64,000 nt of DNA. Source: Actinomycetota bacterium. Lineage in GTDB: Bacteria; Actinomycetota; Acidimicrobiia; Acidimicrobiales; RAAP-2. Where the stretch lies: the NCBI GenBank assembly GCA_009699875.1, contig WLNI01000001.1:1054001-1118000 (forward strand). The letters are read 5' to 3'. Position 1 is the first letter of the stretch. The number at the start of each line of letters is the position of its first letter. The translations under genes and the position numbers were made by a program. This document shows positions 26,356 through 35,253 of this stretch, one piece after another. The notes beneath the pieces were generated by a model. That model was not told where the DNA came from, ran no database searches, and saw only the letters and a program-made list of their open reading frames with translations.

Positions 26356-26631
26356 ATGTCAGTCATCATCAGAGTCCCTACTCAGTTACGCCAACTCACT
26401 GCTGGTACCGGCGAGATCACCGTCGAGGCCTCCACGGTTGGCGAAGCTCTTCATGCATTAGAAGCGTCCTATCCCGGATTTGGCGAGCGGATCTTCGATG
26501 AAGCGGGGGCGTTGCGACGCTTCGTGAACGTCTTTTTGGCCGACGAAGACGTCCGGTTTCTTGAGGGTCTGGCCACCCCAGTGGCGGACGGGGTCACGAT
26601 TTCTATCGTTCCGGCCGTTGCGGGTGGCTAA
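26356..26631 (+). CDS. CysO/MoaD-like ubiquitin-fold sulfur carrier protein
   Basis: 91 aa ending in the diglycine tail PAVAGG. The C-terminal half (RFVNVFLADEDVRFLEG, LATPVADG, SIVPAVAGG) is strikingly like mycobacterial CysO, which carries a C-terminal thiocarboxylate and donates sulfur to CysM. Here neither cysM nor the Mec peptidase is adjacent; the neighbour is the SAM-regulated ThrC-like gene 43 bp upstream. RBS AAAGGAG precedes ATG 26356. It would need adenylation and sulfuration by an E1-like enzyme encoded elsewhere. Confidence 0.85.
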   Translation: MSVIIRVPTQLRQLTAGTGEITVEASTVGEALHALEASYPGFGERIFDEAGALRRFVNVFLADEDVRFLEGLATPVADGVTISIVPAVAGG

Positions 26632-26656
26632 ATCTGGCAGTCCAAGAGGGGGTCTG

Positions 26657-26683
26657 CTAGCACTCGATGCCGAAGAGTGCTAA
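26657..26683 (+). promoter_or_regulatory. CIRCE element (HrcA operator) with overlapping -10
   Basis: CTAGCACTC-GATGCCGAA-GAGTGCTAA matches the CIRCE consensus TTAGCACTC-N9-GAGTGCTAA except for one base. TAATCT at 26681-26686 overlaps the right arm and fits a -10 box. HrcA binding here would repress groEL at normal temperature. Confidence 0.93.
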
Positions 26684-26688
26684 TCTAA

Positions 26689-28356
<1,668 letters not shown>

Positions 28357-28383
28357 GTCTCCTCAAAATTCAAAGATTTACGG

Positions 28384-28411
28384 ACGGACGACCCTCTGGG
28401 TCGTCCGTTTC
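28384..28411 (+). terminator. Intrinsic terminator after groEL
   Basis: Perfect 11-bp stem ACGGACGACCC / GGGTCGTCCGT with a 3-nt loop, followed by TTT. Confidence 0.8.
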
Positions 28412-28489
28412 GCGTCCCGCTTTCTGCAAAGGTTCTCTTCGGTGGCTAGGTTATTGCTCTCAGCATCTCAGAGAGAGGAACGCCACACC

Positions 28490-29863
28490 ATGGACGAACA
28501 AGTTCGCCAACACAAGATCACGCTCGAAGAGTCAGAAATGCCAACGACGTGGTACAACCTCGTCCCTGACCTTCCAAGTCCTCCACCGCCAGCTCTTCAC
28601 CCCGGAACCCATGAGCCAGCGGGTCCAGAAGACTTTGCACCCTTGTTCCCGATGGATCTCATCATGCAAGAGGTCTCTCAAGAGCGCTACATCGATATTC
28701 CAGGCGCAGTCTTGGACGTGTATCGACAGTGGCGTCCCACCCCTCTGTTTCGAGCTCACCGTTTAGAAGCAGCATTAGGAACACCCGCTCGGATCTATTA
28801 CAAATACGAAGGTGTCTCCCCAGCGGGAAGTCACAAGCCGAACACCGCCGTGCCTCAGGCGTATTACAACAAAATTGCTGGCGTCAAGAAACTTACGACA
28901 GAGACAGGTGCCGGCCAGTGGGGTACCGCGTTGGCGTTTGCGTGTGCACTCTTCGATCTTGAGTGCGAAGTCTGGCAAGTCGGAGCGAGCTACGACCAGA
29001 AGCCCTATCGACGCTTGATGATTGAAACCTTTGGAGCCCAAGTCCACCGCTCACCTTCCGAGCTCACTGCGGTGGGCCGTGAATTCTTGAAAGATCCAAA
29101 AAACCTTCCAGGTTCACTCGGCATCGCGATCTCTGAGGCTGTCGAAGTTGCGGCCACGAACGATGATGTTCGCTATGCCTTAGGCAGTGTGTTGAACCAC
29201 GTACTGATGCATCAAACGATCATCGGTGAAGAAGCACTGCTTCAAATGGCGAAGGCCGGCGAAACAGCAGGGCCAGACGTCATCGTTGGGTGCACTGGTG
29301 GAGGTTCAAACTTTGCGGGACTTTCCTTCCCATTCTTGAGAGAGAAGTTGGCCGGCAACATGTCACCGATCATTCGAGCAGTGGAGCCCGCCTCATGTCC
29401 TTCACTGACCAAGGGTGTCTACGCCTACGACTTCGGTGACACCGCAGGAATGACTCCACTCATGAAGATGCACACCCTGGGACACGATTTCATGCCTGAC
29501 CCAATTCACGCAGGGGGTCTCCGCTATCACGGTATGGCGCCATTGATCAGCCACGTCTACGAGCTTGGCCTCATGGAAGCGATCTCAATCCCCCAGATCG
29601 AGTGCTTCGCAGCAGGACTTCAGTTCGCTCGCACTGAAGGGATTGTGCCGGCTCCTGAGCCCACCCACGCCCTTGCTGCAGCAGTTCGAGAAGCCCTGAA
29701 AGCGAAAGAGACTGGCGAAGAAACCGTCATCTTGACCGCACTGTGTGGACATGGCCACTTTGATTTGGCCGCCTACGAGGCATATATGGCTGGACTGATG
29801 AGCGATGAAGAAATCAGCGATGCACGATTTGCTGAAGGACTAGCAACGATTCCCTCTGTCTAG
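28490..29863 (+). CDS. trpB2: Tryptophan synthase beta chain-like protein, TrpB2 type
   Basis: 457-aa PLP enzyme of the TrpB2 family, which makes tryptophan from indole and serine or phosphoserine or works as an indole salvage enzyme. Features: [15 protein letters not shown] lysine in [53 protein letters not shown] and [11 protein letters not shown]. It is longer at the N-terminus than TrpB1, as usual for TrpB2. No trpA is nearby. ATG 28490 follows AGAGAGGAA; a read-through upstream start would cross the groEL terminator. Confidence 0.9.
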   Translation: MDEQVRQHKITLEESEMPTTWYNLVPDLPSPPPPALHPGTHEPAGPEDFAPLFPMDLIMQEVSQERYIDIPGAVLDVYRQWRPTPLFRAHRLEAALGTPARIYYKYEGVSPAGSHKPNTAVPQAYYNKIAGVKKLTTETGAGQWGTALAFACALFDLECEVWQVGASYDQKPYRRLMIETFGAQVHRSPSELTAVGREFLKDPKNLPGSLGIAISEAVEVAATNDDVRYALGSVLNHVLMHQTIIGEEALLQMAKAGETAGPDVIVGCTGGGSNFAGLSFPFLREKLAGNMSPIIRAVEPASCPSLTKGVYAYDFGDTAGMTPLMKMHTLGHDFMPDPIHAGGLRYHGMAPLISHVYELGLMEAISIPQIECFAAGLQFARTEGIVPAPEPTHALAAAVREALKAKETGEETVILTALCGHGHFDLAAYEAYMAGLMSDEEISDARFAEGLATIPSV

Positions 29864-29920
29864 GGTTTGATCTGGACCACCCTTCAAGACCAAGGAGACC
29901 AGTCTCTCAGGGTTCAGCCC

Positions 29921-29926
29921 TAGAAT
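29921..29926 (+). promoter_or_regulatory. Candidate -10 (TAGAAT) for leaderless chdC
   Basis: TAnnnT hexamer six nucleotides before GTG 29933. Confidence 0.45.
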
Positions 29927-29932
29927 GAGGAC

Positions 29933-30622
29933 GTGAGTACTTCTCCAGCACCACTCGTGCCTTCAGTTGGGTGGAATGTCATTCATCTCTTCGTGAAACC
30001 CCGAGGCGACGTCAACCTTTCCTCTATAGGAGAAGCCAAAGACGTTGCCGAGAAGGCCGGTTGCCAGGTGGTGATGGCGGCCATCGTCGGTCACAAGGCC
30101 GACGCGTGTGTCATGGCCCTTGGGGAAGACCTCTGGGAGTTGCGTCGACTTCAGACGTCGCTTGAGCGAGCTGGTCTTGACATCGTGGAGTCGTACGTGA
30201 GTTTGACGGAGATCTCGGAGTACGCCGAAGGGACTCCTGAACATATCTTGGAGGCACGGCTTCACCCTTCGCTTCCCCCCGAAGGAATGCGGGCGTTCTG
30301 TTTCTATCCCATGTCAAAGCGCCGAGGTGAAGAGCACAACTGGTATGCGCTGCCCTTCGATGACCGAAAAGCCATGATGCGCGAACACGGGAAGTCTGGA
30401 AGGAATTTCCACGGTCGTATTCTCCAAGTCGTTACTGGTTCAACCGGGCTCGACGACTGGGAGTGGGGGGTCACACTCTTTGGCGTGAAGCCCGACGACG
30501 TCAAAGACTGTGTCTATACGATGCGCTTTGATGAGGCGTCAACTCTCTATGCCGAGTTTGGTCCGTTCTACACAGGCATTGTTGGTTCCGTAGACGAGGT
30601 CTTTTCTTCATTCACGCCATGA
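29933..30622 (+). CDS. chdC: Coproheme decarboxylase (HemQ/ChdC), chlorite dismutase family
   Basis: 229-aa enzyme that oxidatively decarboxylates coproheme to heme b in the coproporphyrin-dependent pathway of Gram-positive bacteria. The family core is readable: a ferredoxin-like N-terminal barrel, YVSLTEISEY, FYPMSKRRG, and the heme-pocket region REHGKSGRNFHGRI ... GSTGLDDWEWGVTLFG. Actinobacterial HemQ proteins share this arrangement. Its stop overlaps larE in ATGA. Other heme genes are not in the window. Confidence 0.93.
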   Translation: MSTSPAPLVPSVGWNVIHLFVKPRGDVNLSSIGEAKDVAEKAGCQVVMAAIVGHKADACVMALGEDLWELRRLQTSLERAGLDIVESYVSLTEISEYAEGTPEHILEARLHPSLPPEGMRAFCFYPMSKRRGEEHNWYALPFDDRKAMMREHGKSGRNFHGRILQVVTGSTGLDDWEWGVTLFGVKPDDVKDCVYTMRFDEASTLYAEFGPFYTGIVGSVDEVFSSFTP

Positions 30623-31416
30623 CCGAGAGCGCCACTGATCTGTTACTTGAGCACATGAAGACAATGGGGCCCATGGTGGTGGCGTTTTCCGGTGGTGTTG
30701 ATTCGACGTATCTCGCCAAAGTGGCGACCCAAGCACTGGGGCGAGATGAGGTCCTTTGCGTGACGGCATCGTCAGCATCAATGGCAGCCTCCGAAGCAAG
30801 CGAAGCGTCGTTGCTCGCCAAAGAATTAGATCTGAATCACCTTATTGTTGAAACTCATGAACTTGAGGACCCGCGCTACAGCGCAAATAACTCAGACCGA
30901 TGTGCGTGGTGCAAGACGCATTTGATGGATGCGCTTGAACCACTGGCCCAAGAACGCGATGCCTCCGTGATTCTGGGCGTCAACGTTGATGACCTTGGTG
31001 ATCATCGTCCAGGACAAAAAGTCGCCCAAGATCGTGGGGCGAGATTTCCTCTCGTGGAGATGGGGCTCGATAAATCATCCATCCGACAGGCATCGAAGCT
31101 TCTCGGCCTGCCCACCGCAGACAAACCAGCGTCGCCCTGCTTGGCGTCTCGGCTTCCCTATGGAACGCCGGTGACGCTCTCGTCGCTCTCGGCCGTTGAG
31201 CGAGCAGAAGCTGGAATTCGGGCCCTCGGCTTTGAAGAGCTTCGAGTTCGTCACCACGGCGACGTGGCGCTCGTAGAAGTTCCACCTTCCGACGTTGAGC
31301 GGGCCACAGTGGCTCGAGAGGCAATTGTGGCCGTCTGTCGGGACGCTGGATTCCTCTTTTGCGCACTTGACTTAGAGGGGCTTGGCTCCGGGCGGTTGAA
31401 TCGAGTCTTGGGCTAG
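30619..31416 (+). CDS. larE: ATP-dependent sulfur transferase LarE (NPN cofactor biosynthesis), three-cysteine type
   Basis: 265-aa PP-loop enzyme inserting sulfur into the nickel-pincer (NPN) cofactor precursor. PP-loop VAFSGGVDST is at 22-31. Cys95 and Cys98 (RCAWCK) together with Cys174 (SPCLASRLPYG) give the three-cysteine version. In characterised three-Cys LarE proteins these bind a [4Fe-4S] cluster that supplies sulfur, unlike the single-Cys sacrificial form. larC and larB are 14 kb away on the other strand; no larA is seen. Coupled to chdC by ATGA. Confidence 0.92.
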   Translation: MTESATDLLLEHMKTMGPMVVAFSGGVDSTYLAKVATQALGRDEVLCVTASSASMAASEASEASLLAKELDLNHLIVETHELEDPRYSANNSDRCAWCKTHLMDALEPLAQERDASVILGVNVDDLGDHRPGQKVAQDRGARFPLVEMGLDKSSIRQASKLLGLPTADKPASPCLASRLPYGTPVTLSSLSAVERAEAGIRALGFEELRVRHHGDVALVEVPPSDVERATVAREAIVAVCRDAGFLFCALDLEGLGSGRLNRVLG

Positions 31417-31427
31417 GTTGGAATTCT

Positions 31428-31676
31428 ATGAGCACTGATTTCTGCGTTCGCGTCAAACTCACCATTCCTGAGTCACTCGTTCGAACTCCCGTGTTGGCGA
31501 GACTCGTTCGTGACTTTGACGTCACTCCTGATATCCGTAGAGCAGACATCTCAGAGTCAGTGGGATGGATTGTCTGTGAGATTGACGGAGATCCGAAAAA
31601 TGTTGACCGTGCACTCGACTGGTTGCGAGCCGAAGGTGTGGGCGTCGACCTCCTGGGCGACGTCCTCGAGAGCTAA
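31428..31676 (+). CDS. Small NIL-domain protein
   Basis: 82-aa stand-alone NIL domain (VRVKLTIPESLVRTPVLARLVRDFDVTPDIRRADI ... GWIVCEIDGDP). NIL domains occur at the C-terminus of methionine importer ATPases and in ferredoxin-like proteins of homocysteine synthesis. Starts 11 bp after larE on the same strand, so it is probably co-transcribed with chdC and larE. Its role is unknown; sulfur-related sensing or transfer is a fair guess from family and neighbour. Confidence 0.8.
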   Translation: MSTDFCVRVKLTIPESLVRTPVLARLVRDFDVTPDIRRADISESVGWIVCEIDGDPKNVDRALDWLRAEGVGVDLLGDVLES

Positions 31677-31679
31677 GTC

Positions 31680-31844
31680 TTAGACCTTCCAGCCTGACTG
31701 GTCGATGCCACGAGACTCATAGAAGAGACATCCTTCGGGGCAGGCAAAGGGGAGCGGTTCATTCGCATCGAGTTTGCAACGCTCAGTGACATCGTCACCT
31801 GCTTGGCGTCGAACGTAGTGGCGACAGTCTTCGTTTACCGGCAT
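31680..31844 (-). CDS. Small four-cysteine protein (54 aa), probable zinc-binding
   Basis: Short gene reading MPVNEDCRHYV ... ERCKLDANEPLPFACPEGC ... GWKV. Four cysteines (Cys7, Cys23, Cys35, Cys39) in a CX15CX11CX3C pattern and an acidic/aromatic content suggest a compact metal-binding fold. Similar small proteins with a CPEGC motif are common as unnamed genes in actinobacteria (recollection, not searched). It fills most of the gap between the NIL gene and the Nudix gene, convergent with the former. Function unknown. Confidence 0.6.
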   Translation of the reverse strand: MPVNEDCRHYVRRQAGDDVTERCKLDANEPLPFACPEGCLFYESRGIDQSGWKV

Positions 31845-31891
31845 TTCTCTATTCTGCCCGGTTTCTCACACCAAGCGTGAGTTTTGATTGG

Positions 31892-31897
31892 TAGCGT
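31892..31897 (+). promoter_or_regulatory. Candidate -10 (TAGCGT) for leaderless Nudix gene
   Basis: TAnnnT hexamer eight nucleotides before GTG 31906. Confidence 0.4.
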
Positions 31898-31905
31898 GAG
31901 CATCT

Positions 31906-32604
31906 GTGGAACGCCCTATCCCCGAAAGAGTCCTCCTGCGATGGTCGGAGACCCTTGCTGCTATCGCCATGACAGGGTTGGGCTTCACTGAAAGTCTCTA
32001 CGAAAAAGAACGATTTGAAGAGATCCTGAAAGTCGCCGGGGATATCAAAGTCGCCTCAAGCCATGAGCGCTTCGAGCTCGATGATGCCGAAGGCCATGTT
32101 GAAGAGTGGATGAGCAATATTGGTCAAGGTGTCGCTGGCTACCAGACGCCGAAGGTGGCGGTCGGTGCGGTTGTTGGAAATGACAATGGCGAGTTATTAC
32201 TGATTCAACGATCGGACTCTGGGGTTTGGCTCTATCCCACAGGATGGTGTGACGTCGGATACTCGGCGGCCGAAGTGGTGGCGAAGGAAGTCGAAGAAGA
32301 GACAGGGATCGAAGTCGAACCTGTTCGGGTGATTGCAATTCTCGATGGTCTTCGACTGGGCATGACCCGCTTTCCTCTCTATTCGATTCTTTTTTACTGT
32401 CGAGCCGTGGGTGGCAGCTTTAAGCCACACCCCCTCGAGGTCACAGATGTTGGTTGGTTCTCGAAAGAGAATCTTCCTTCCCCCTTGGTGGGCTTTGAGC
32501 GCTGGGGCGAGCACGTCTTTGCCACTCTTGAAGGCGAAGAACGCCCCGTCCTCTACGACGCCATTCGCTCTCCAAACTGGAGAGACGAGGAGAAGCCGTC
32601 ATGA
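31906..32604 (+). CDS. Nudix hydrolase with N-terminal helical domain
   Basis: 232 aa. An N-terminal helical region typical of the Nudix_N_2 group precedes a Nudix domain. The Nudix box reads GWCDVGYSAAEVVAKEVEEETG (shortened here): the catalytic EVEEETG is intact, while the usual GE and RE positions are GY and KE, which is normal in this subgroup. Likely cleaves a nucleoside diphosphate derivative, possibly ADP-ribose or NAD-like; substrate not determinable. Coupled to the GNAT gene by ATGA. Confidence 0.85.
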   Translation: MERPIPERVLLRWSETLAAIAMTGLGFTESLYEKERFEEILKVAGDIKVASSHERFELDDAEGHVEEWMSNIGQGVAGYQTPKVAVGAVVGNDNGELLLIQRSDSGVWLYPTGWCDVGYSAAEVVAKEVEEETGIEVEPVRVIAILDGLRLGMTRFPLYSILFYCRAVGGSFKPHPLEVTDVGWFSKENLPSPLVGFERWGEHVFATLEGEERPVLYDAIRSPNWRDEEKPS

Positions 32605-33044
32605 GTGGGATTCGAATCGAGCCTGCGATCGTCGCCGACGAAGAACTCGTTGAGGCCTTTCAGCGGCTTTTACCTCTGCTTTCGAAATCAGCGACACCAC
32701 TTGAGGCCTACGATCTTGAGTCAATTGTGGCTTCACCGGCAACAACGTTGTTTGTGGCAAGAGACGGTGAGAACCAGATCGTTGGAACTCTGACGCTCGT
32801 CCTCTTTCGATCTCCCAGCGGGGCTCGGGGCTGGATCGAAGACGTCATCGTCGACGAAGAGGCGCGTGGAAACGGAGTCGGAGAAGCACTCGTCGACGCA
32901 GCGATTGATCTTGCACGACGGTCCAACGCTCGCACACTTGACCTCACCTCAAACCCGACTCGAGAAGCCGCAAACCGTTTGTATGTTCGTTGTGGTTTTG
33001 AACAGCGGACGACGAATGTCTATCGATTTTCGTTGGAGGGCTGA
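32601..33044 (+). CDS. GNAT-family N-acetyltransferase
   Basis: 147-aa acetyltransferase. Motif A (DVIVDEEARGNGVGEALVD) with the acetyl-CoA pyrophosphate loop RGNGVG, and motif B (LTSNPTREAANRLYVRCGF) are clear. Acceptor substrate unknown; the strand pattern resembles small-molecule and aminoglycoside-like GNATs. ATGA overlap with the Nudix gene suggests joint expression. Convergent with the toxin gene. Confidence 0.88.
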   Translation: MSGIRIEPAIVADEELVEAFQRLLPLLSKSATPLEAYDLESIVASPATTLFVARDGENQIVGTLTLVLFRSPSGARGWIEDVIVDEEARGNGVGEALVDAAIDLARRSNARTLDLTSNPTREAANRLYVRCGFEQRTTNVYRFSLEG

Positions 33045-33046
33045 CT

Positions 33047-33304
33047 TCAGCCGTAGGCCTCTCGTCGGTGACCGATCGCGATCACGGCAACGACAAGGAG
33101 TCCATCATCAATTGTGTAGATGATTCGATAGTCGCCAACCCGAACTCGCCACCCGGGTCGGCCGCGAAGTTGGCGAGAGGCTGGGGGACGAGGGTCCTCA
33201 GCAAGGAGAGTGATAGCTCCCCTTAGGCGCTCGCGAGATTGGGGCTCGATCTTGCGAAGCTGACGCGCAGCGGCCGGTCGGAACTCGACCCGGTATCGGC
33301 TCAC
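33047..33304 (-). CDS. RelE/ParE-family toxin
   Basis: 85-aa toxin-like protein: YRVEFRPAAARQLRKIE at the start, helix with ARQLRGRPGWRVRVGDYRIIYTIDDG and a C-terminal strand ending VIAIGHRREAYG, all typical of RelE-type ribosome-dependent mRNases. The GTG start overlaps the antitoxin stop in GTGA, as usual for type II modules. A longer upstream start at 33337 would lie inside the antitoxin gene. Confidence 0.88.
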   Translation of the reverse strand: MSRYRVEFRPAAARQLRKIEPQSRERLRGAITLLAEDPRPPASRQLRGRPGWRVRVGDYRIIYTIDDGLLVVAVIAIGHRREAYG

Positions 33305-33549
33305 GTCCAGCCGAGATCTTGCTTCACCTGCTCCCAAGGGATGTTGTCACCCTCTTCGGACATAGCGGCATCAAAGGCGGAGATGTCTCCGATTTCCTCA
33401 AGTGCCTCCATCATCTCTTCATAACGGTCTGCACTGATCATCACGGCTGCCGGTCGCCCGTAGCGCTCGAAGACCACCGCCTCGTTCCGTGCGACGTCGA
33501 CCATCTCAGACAGTCGCTCACGTCCTTCACTCATTGTTACCTTGGCCAT
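33301..33549 (-). CDS. Phd/YefM-family antitoxin
   Basis: 82-aa antitoxin: MAKVTMSEGRERLSEMVD DNA-binding start, RYGRPAAVMISADRYEEM core strand, and an acidic C-terminal toxin-binding tail. Begins directly after the TACAAT -10 in the palindromic operator, with no Shine-Dalgarno. Upstream in-frame ATGs (33585) lie in the operator and are not used. Confidence 0.88.
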   Translation of the reverse strand: MAKVTMSEGRERLSEMVDVARNEAVVFERYGRPAAVMISADRYEEMMEALEEIGDISAFDAAMSEEGDNIPWEQVKQDLGWT

Positions 33550-33555
33550 AGCTTC

Positions 33556-33561
33556 ATTGTA
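33556..33561 (-). promoter_or_regulatory. -10 (TACAAT) for leaderless antitoxin gene
   Basis: Six nucleotides before ATG 33549, with a TGTACA -35 at 33579-33584 and a 17-bp spacer. Confidence 0.55.
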
Positions 33562-33584
33562 CATCATAGAAACTATGTTGTACA
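33558..33584 (-). promoter_or_regulatory. Toxin-antitoxin operator palindrome
   Basis: 27-bp near-perfect palindrome TGTACATCATAG-AAA-CTATGTTGTACA (11 of 12 paired positions). It overlaps both promoter boxes of the antitoxin gene, the arrangement expected for autorepression by the antitoxin-toxin complex. Confidence 0.7.
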
Positions 33585-33615
33585 TAATGACACCGATTCG
33601 TTTCTAAAGTGGGAA

Positions 33616-33633
33616 GAGAAACCAATGTTTCTC
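33616..33633. terminator. Hairpin between VOC and toxin-antitoxin genes
   Basis: Perfect 7-bp stem GAGAAAC/GTTTCTC with loop CAAT, followed on the plus strand by GTTTCTTT. It probably ends the minus-strand VOC transcript. Confidence 0.5.
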
Positions 33634-33651
33634 GTTTCTTTGGAGGCCTGA

Positions 33652-34014
33652 TCAGGCAAGGGAGAAGTTCGGATTAAAGATGAATCCGAGAATGCTGCCG
33701 AACGGGGTGGTGACGGTGGCAGTGACGATGCCATCTCCAACGTCCGCCACCGGTGTGTGCTCCGTCGAGCCGGACGCGATGGCGCGTGCGACGGCCTGGG
33801 GCACATCAGCGACTCCCCAATAGACAAGAGCGCCGAGCGCTGGATCGGCATCTGGCAGCAACGCCAACTCGTAGCCGCCGACATTGAAACCGACGTAGAA
33901 CGGCTGATCGAAGTACGGCTTGACGCCGACGAGTTCGGTCCACCATTGCTTGGCCCTGTCGAGGTCCGGTGCCGGGTAAATGACGGTGCGAAGTCCTTCA
34001 AGTGAGATCGACAT
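33652..34014 (-). CDS. VOC-superfamily (glyoxalase/bleomycin-resistance-like) protein
   Basis: 120-aa protein with the paired beta-alpha-beta-beta-beta modules of the VOC fold: TVIYPAPDLDRAKQWWTELVG, YELALLPDA, WGVADVPQAVARAIASG and FGSILGFIFNP. The usual metal ligands His/Glu are only partly evident, so it could be a non-metal binding member. Unknown substrate. Leaderless start. Confidence 0.85.
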   Translation of the reverse strand: MSISLEGLRTVIYPAPDLDRAKQWWTELVGVKPYFDQPFYVGFNVGGYELALLPDADPALGALVYWGVADVPQAVARAIASGSTEHTPVADVGDGIVTATVTTPFGSILGFIFNPNFSLA

Positions 34015-34020
34015 GGAATC

Positions 34021-34026
34021 ATATTA
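34021..34026 (-). promoter_or_regulatory. Candidate -10 (TAATAT) for leaderless VOC gene
   Basis: Six nucleotides before ATG 34014. Confidence 0.5.
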
Positions 34027-34072
34027 CCAGGAGGCACTGACGCCTCCATTGAGCAACTCAAGGAGGTAAGCG

Positions 34073-34417
34073 ATGGGCGCGCACGAACCAACAGTGCTTC
34101 GAGCACGTCTTGAAGAGTTGCCAAACGAGCTCCCTTTCGAGGTGACAACCCGCCCGATGATGGGTGGCTTCATCGGGTACGCCGATGGCCGAGCGTTCGT
34201 CTCGATCTCCACCGGTGGGCTGGGCGTCAAACTTCTCCCAGCCGACCGAGATCGAGCCCTCACCCGTCCGAGGGCCGCTCGAATGCGCCATTCGCCCGAG
34301 GAGGCCGAGAGCATGCGCTACGTCACGTTTTCCGATGCGGACACCGCTGACGATGACTTCATGATCGACTGGTTGATAGTGGCAGGACGGTCAGCTCCGC
34401 CCAAGAAGAAGCGCTAG
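34073..34417 (+). CDS. TfoX N-terminal-domain-like protein
   Basis: 114-aa protein with the TfoX_N pattern: TTRPMMGGFIGYADGRAFVSISTGGLGVKLLPADRDRA and ARMRHSPEEAESMRYVTF, where the F/Y-G and KL positions are typical. In gamma-proteobacteria TfoX/Sxy regulates competence; in actinobacteria stand-alone domains are common and of unknown function. Strong AAGGAGGTAAG before the ATG. Confidence 0.75.
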   Translation: MGAHEPTVLRARLEELPNELPFEVTTRPMMGGFIGYADGRAFVSISTGGLGVKLLPADRDRALTRPRAARMRHSPEEAESMRYVTFSDADTADDDFMIDWLIVAGRSAPPKKKR

Positions 34418-34555
34418 GAGAGGCGGCTTGGATCTCGGAGATCTGGGGATTCTGGTTTCTACCGTAAAGAGAGACCAATGTCTATCGGCTTTCGCTTCAC
34501 GGCTGAATTCTTCGGCCAGCCTGGCAGAAATCTCTTTTGCTAACGTAGGCAGTGC

Positions 34556-35164
34556 ATGCACGCGGCTCTCGTTGGATTCGCAACCGGACTCTCTCTCATC
34601 GTCGCTATTGGTGCACAAAATGCATATGTCTTACGGTTAGGTCTCAGCCGCCAGCACATTGGTGTGGCGGTAGCAATCTGTGCGGCGTCTGATGTCGTGC
34701 TCATCATTCTTGGGATAGCCGGAGTCGGTCGTGTGGTCCACTCATTTCCTTTAGTGCTCCAGGTCTTGAAGTGGGTGGGGGTTGCGTATCTCATTGGTTT
34801 TGGCCTCTACTCATTCTGGCGAGCAAGCCGTACAGATGCTCTCGTCGTTTCTGATGAAGGTCGCCAATCGATGCGTGTGGTTGCAGGAACAATGCTTGCA
34901 TTGACCTTTCTCAATCCCCATGTCTATCTCGATACAGTGCTTCTCCTTGGTTCGATTGGGAATCAATATGGTGGCGCACGCTGGTACTTTTGTATTGGAG
35001 CTTGTCTTGGATCTGTGGTGTGGTTCTCCTTTCTTGGTTTCGGTGCACGAATGCTGTCACCCTACGTTCAGCGTGTGGTTGTGTGGCGAGTCATAGACCT
35101 CGTCATCGGTATTGTGATGCTTGTTGTTGCACTCAACGTGGCGATGACACATTTGACGACCTAG
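34556..35164 (+). CDS. LysE/ArgO-family amino-acid exporter
   Basis: 202-aa membrane protein with about six hydrophobic helices. The N-terminal block ATGLSLIVAIGAQNAYVLRLGL and the later TFLNPHVYLDTVLLLGSIG are closely typical of LysE and ArgO, which export lysine and arginine. Direction out of the cell is family knowledge. A TAACGT box lies nine nucleotides before ATG 34556 and no ribosome site is obvious. The 138 bp upstream hold no recognised gene. Confidence 0.9.
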   Translation: MHAALVGFATGLSLIVAIGAQNAYVLRLGLSRQHIGVAVAICAASDVVLIILGIAGVGRVVHSFPLVLQVLKWVGVAYLIGFGLYSFWRASRTDALVVSDEGRQSMRVVAGTMLALTFLNPHVYLDTVLLLGSIGNQYGGARWYFCIGACLGSVVWFSFLGFGARMLSPYVQRVVVWRVIDLVIGIVMLVVALNVAMTHLTT

Positions 35165-35253
35165 CGCAGTACTTCTGAGGCGTCATACCCAGGGTTGGCG
35201 ACATTCTTTACTACCCTAAAGAAGGAACACTTCAGTGGGGGGATGACGCATTG

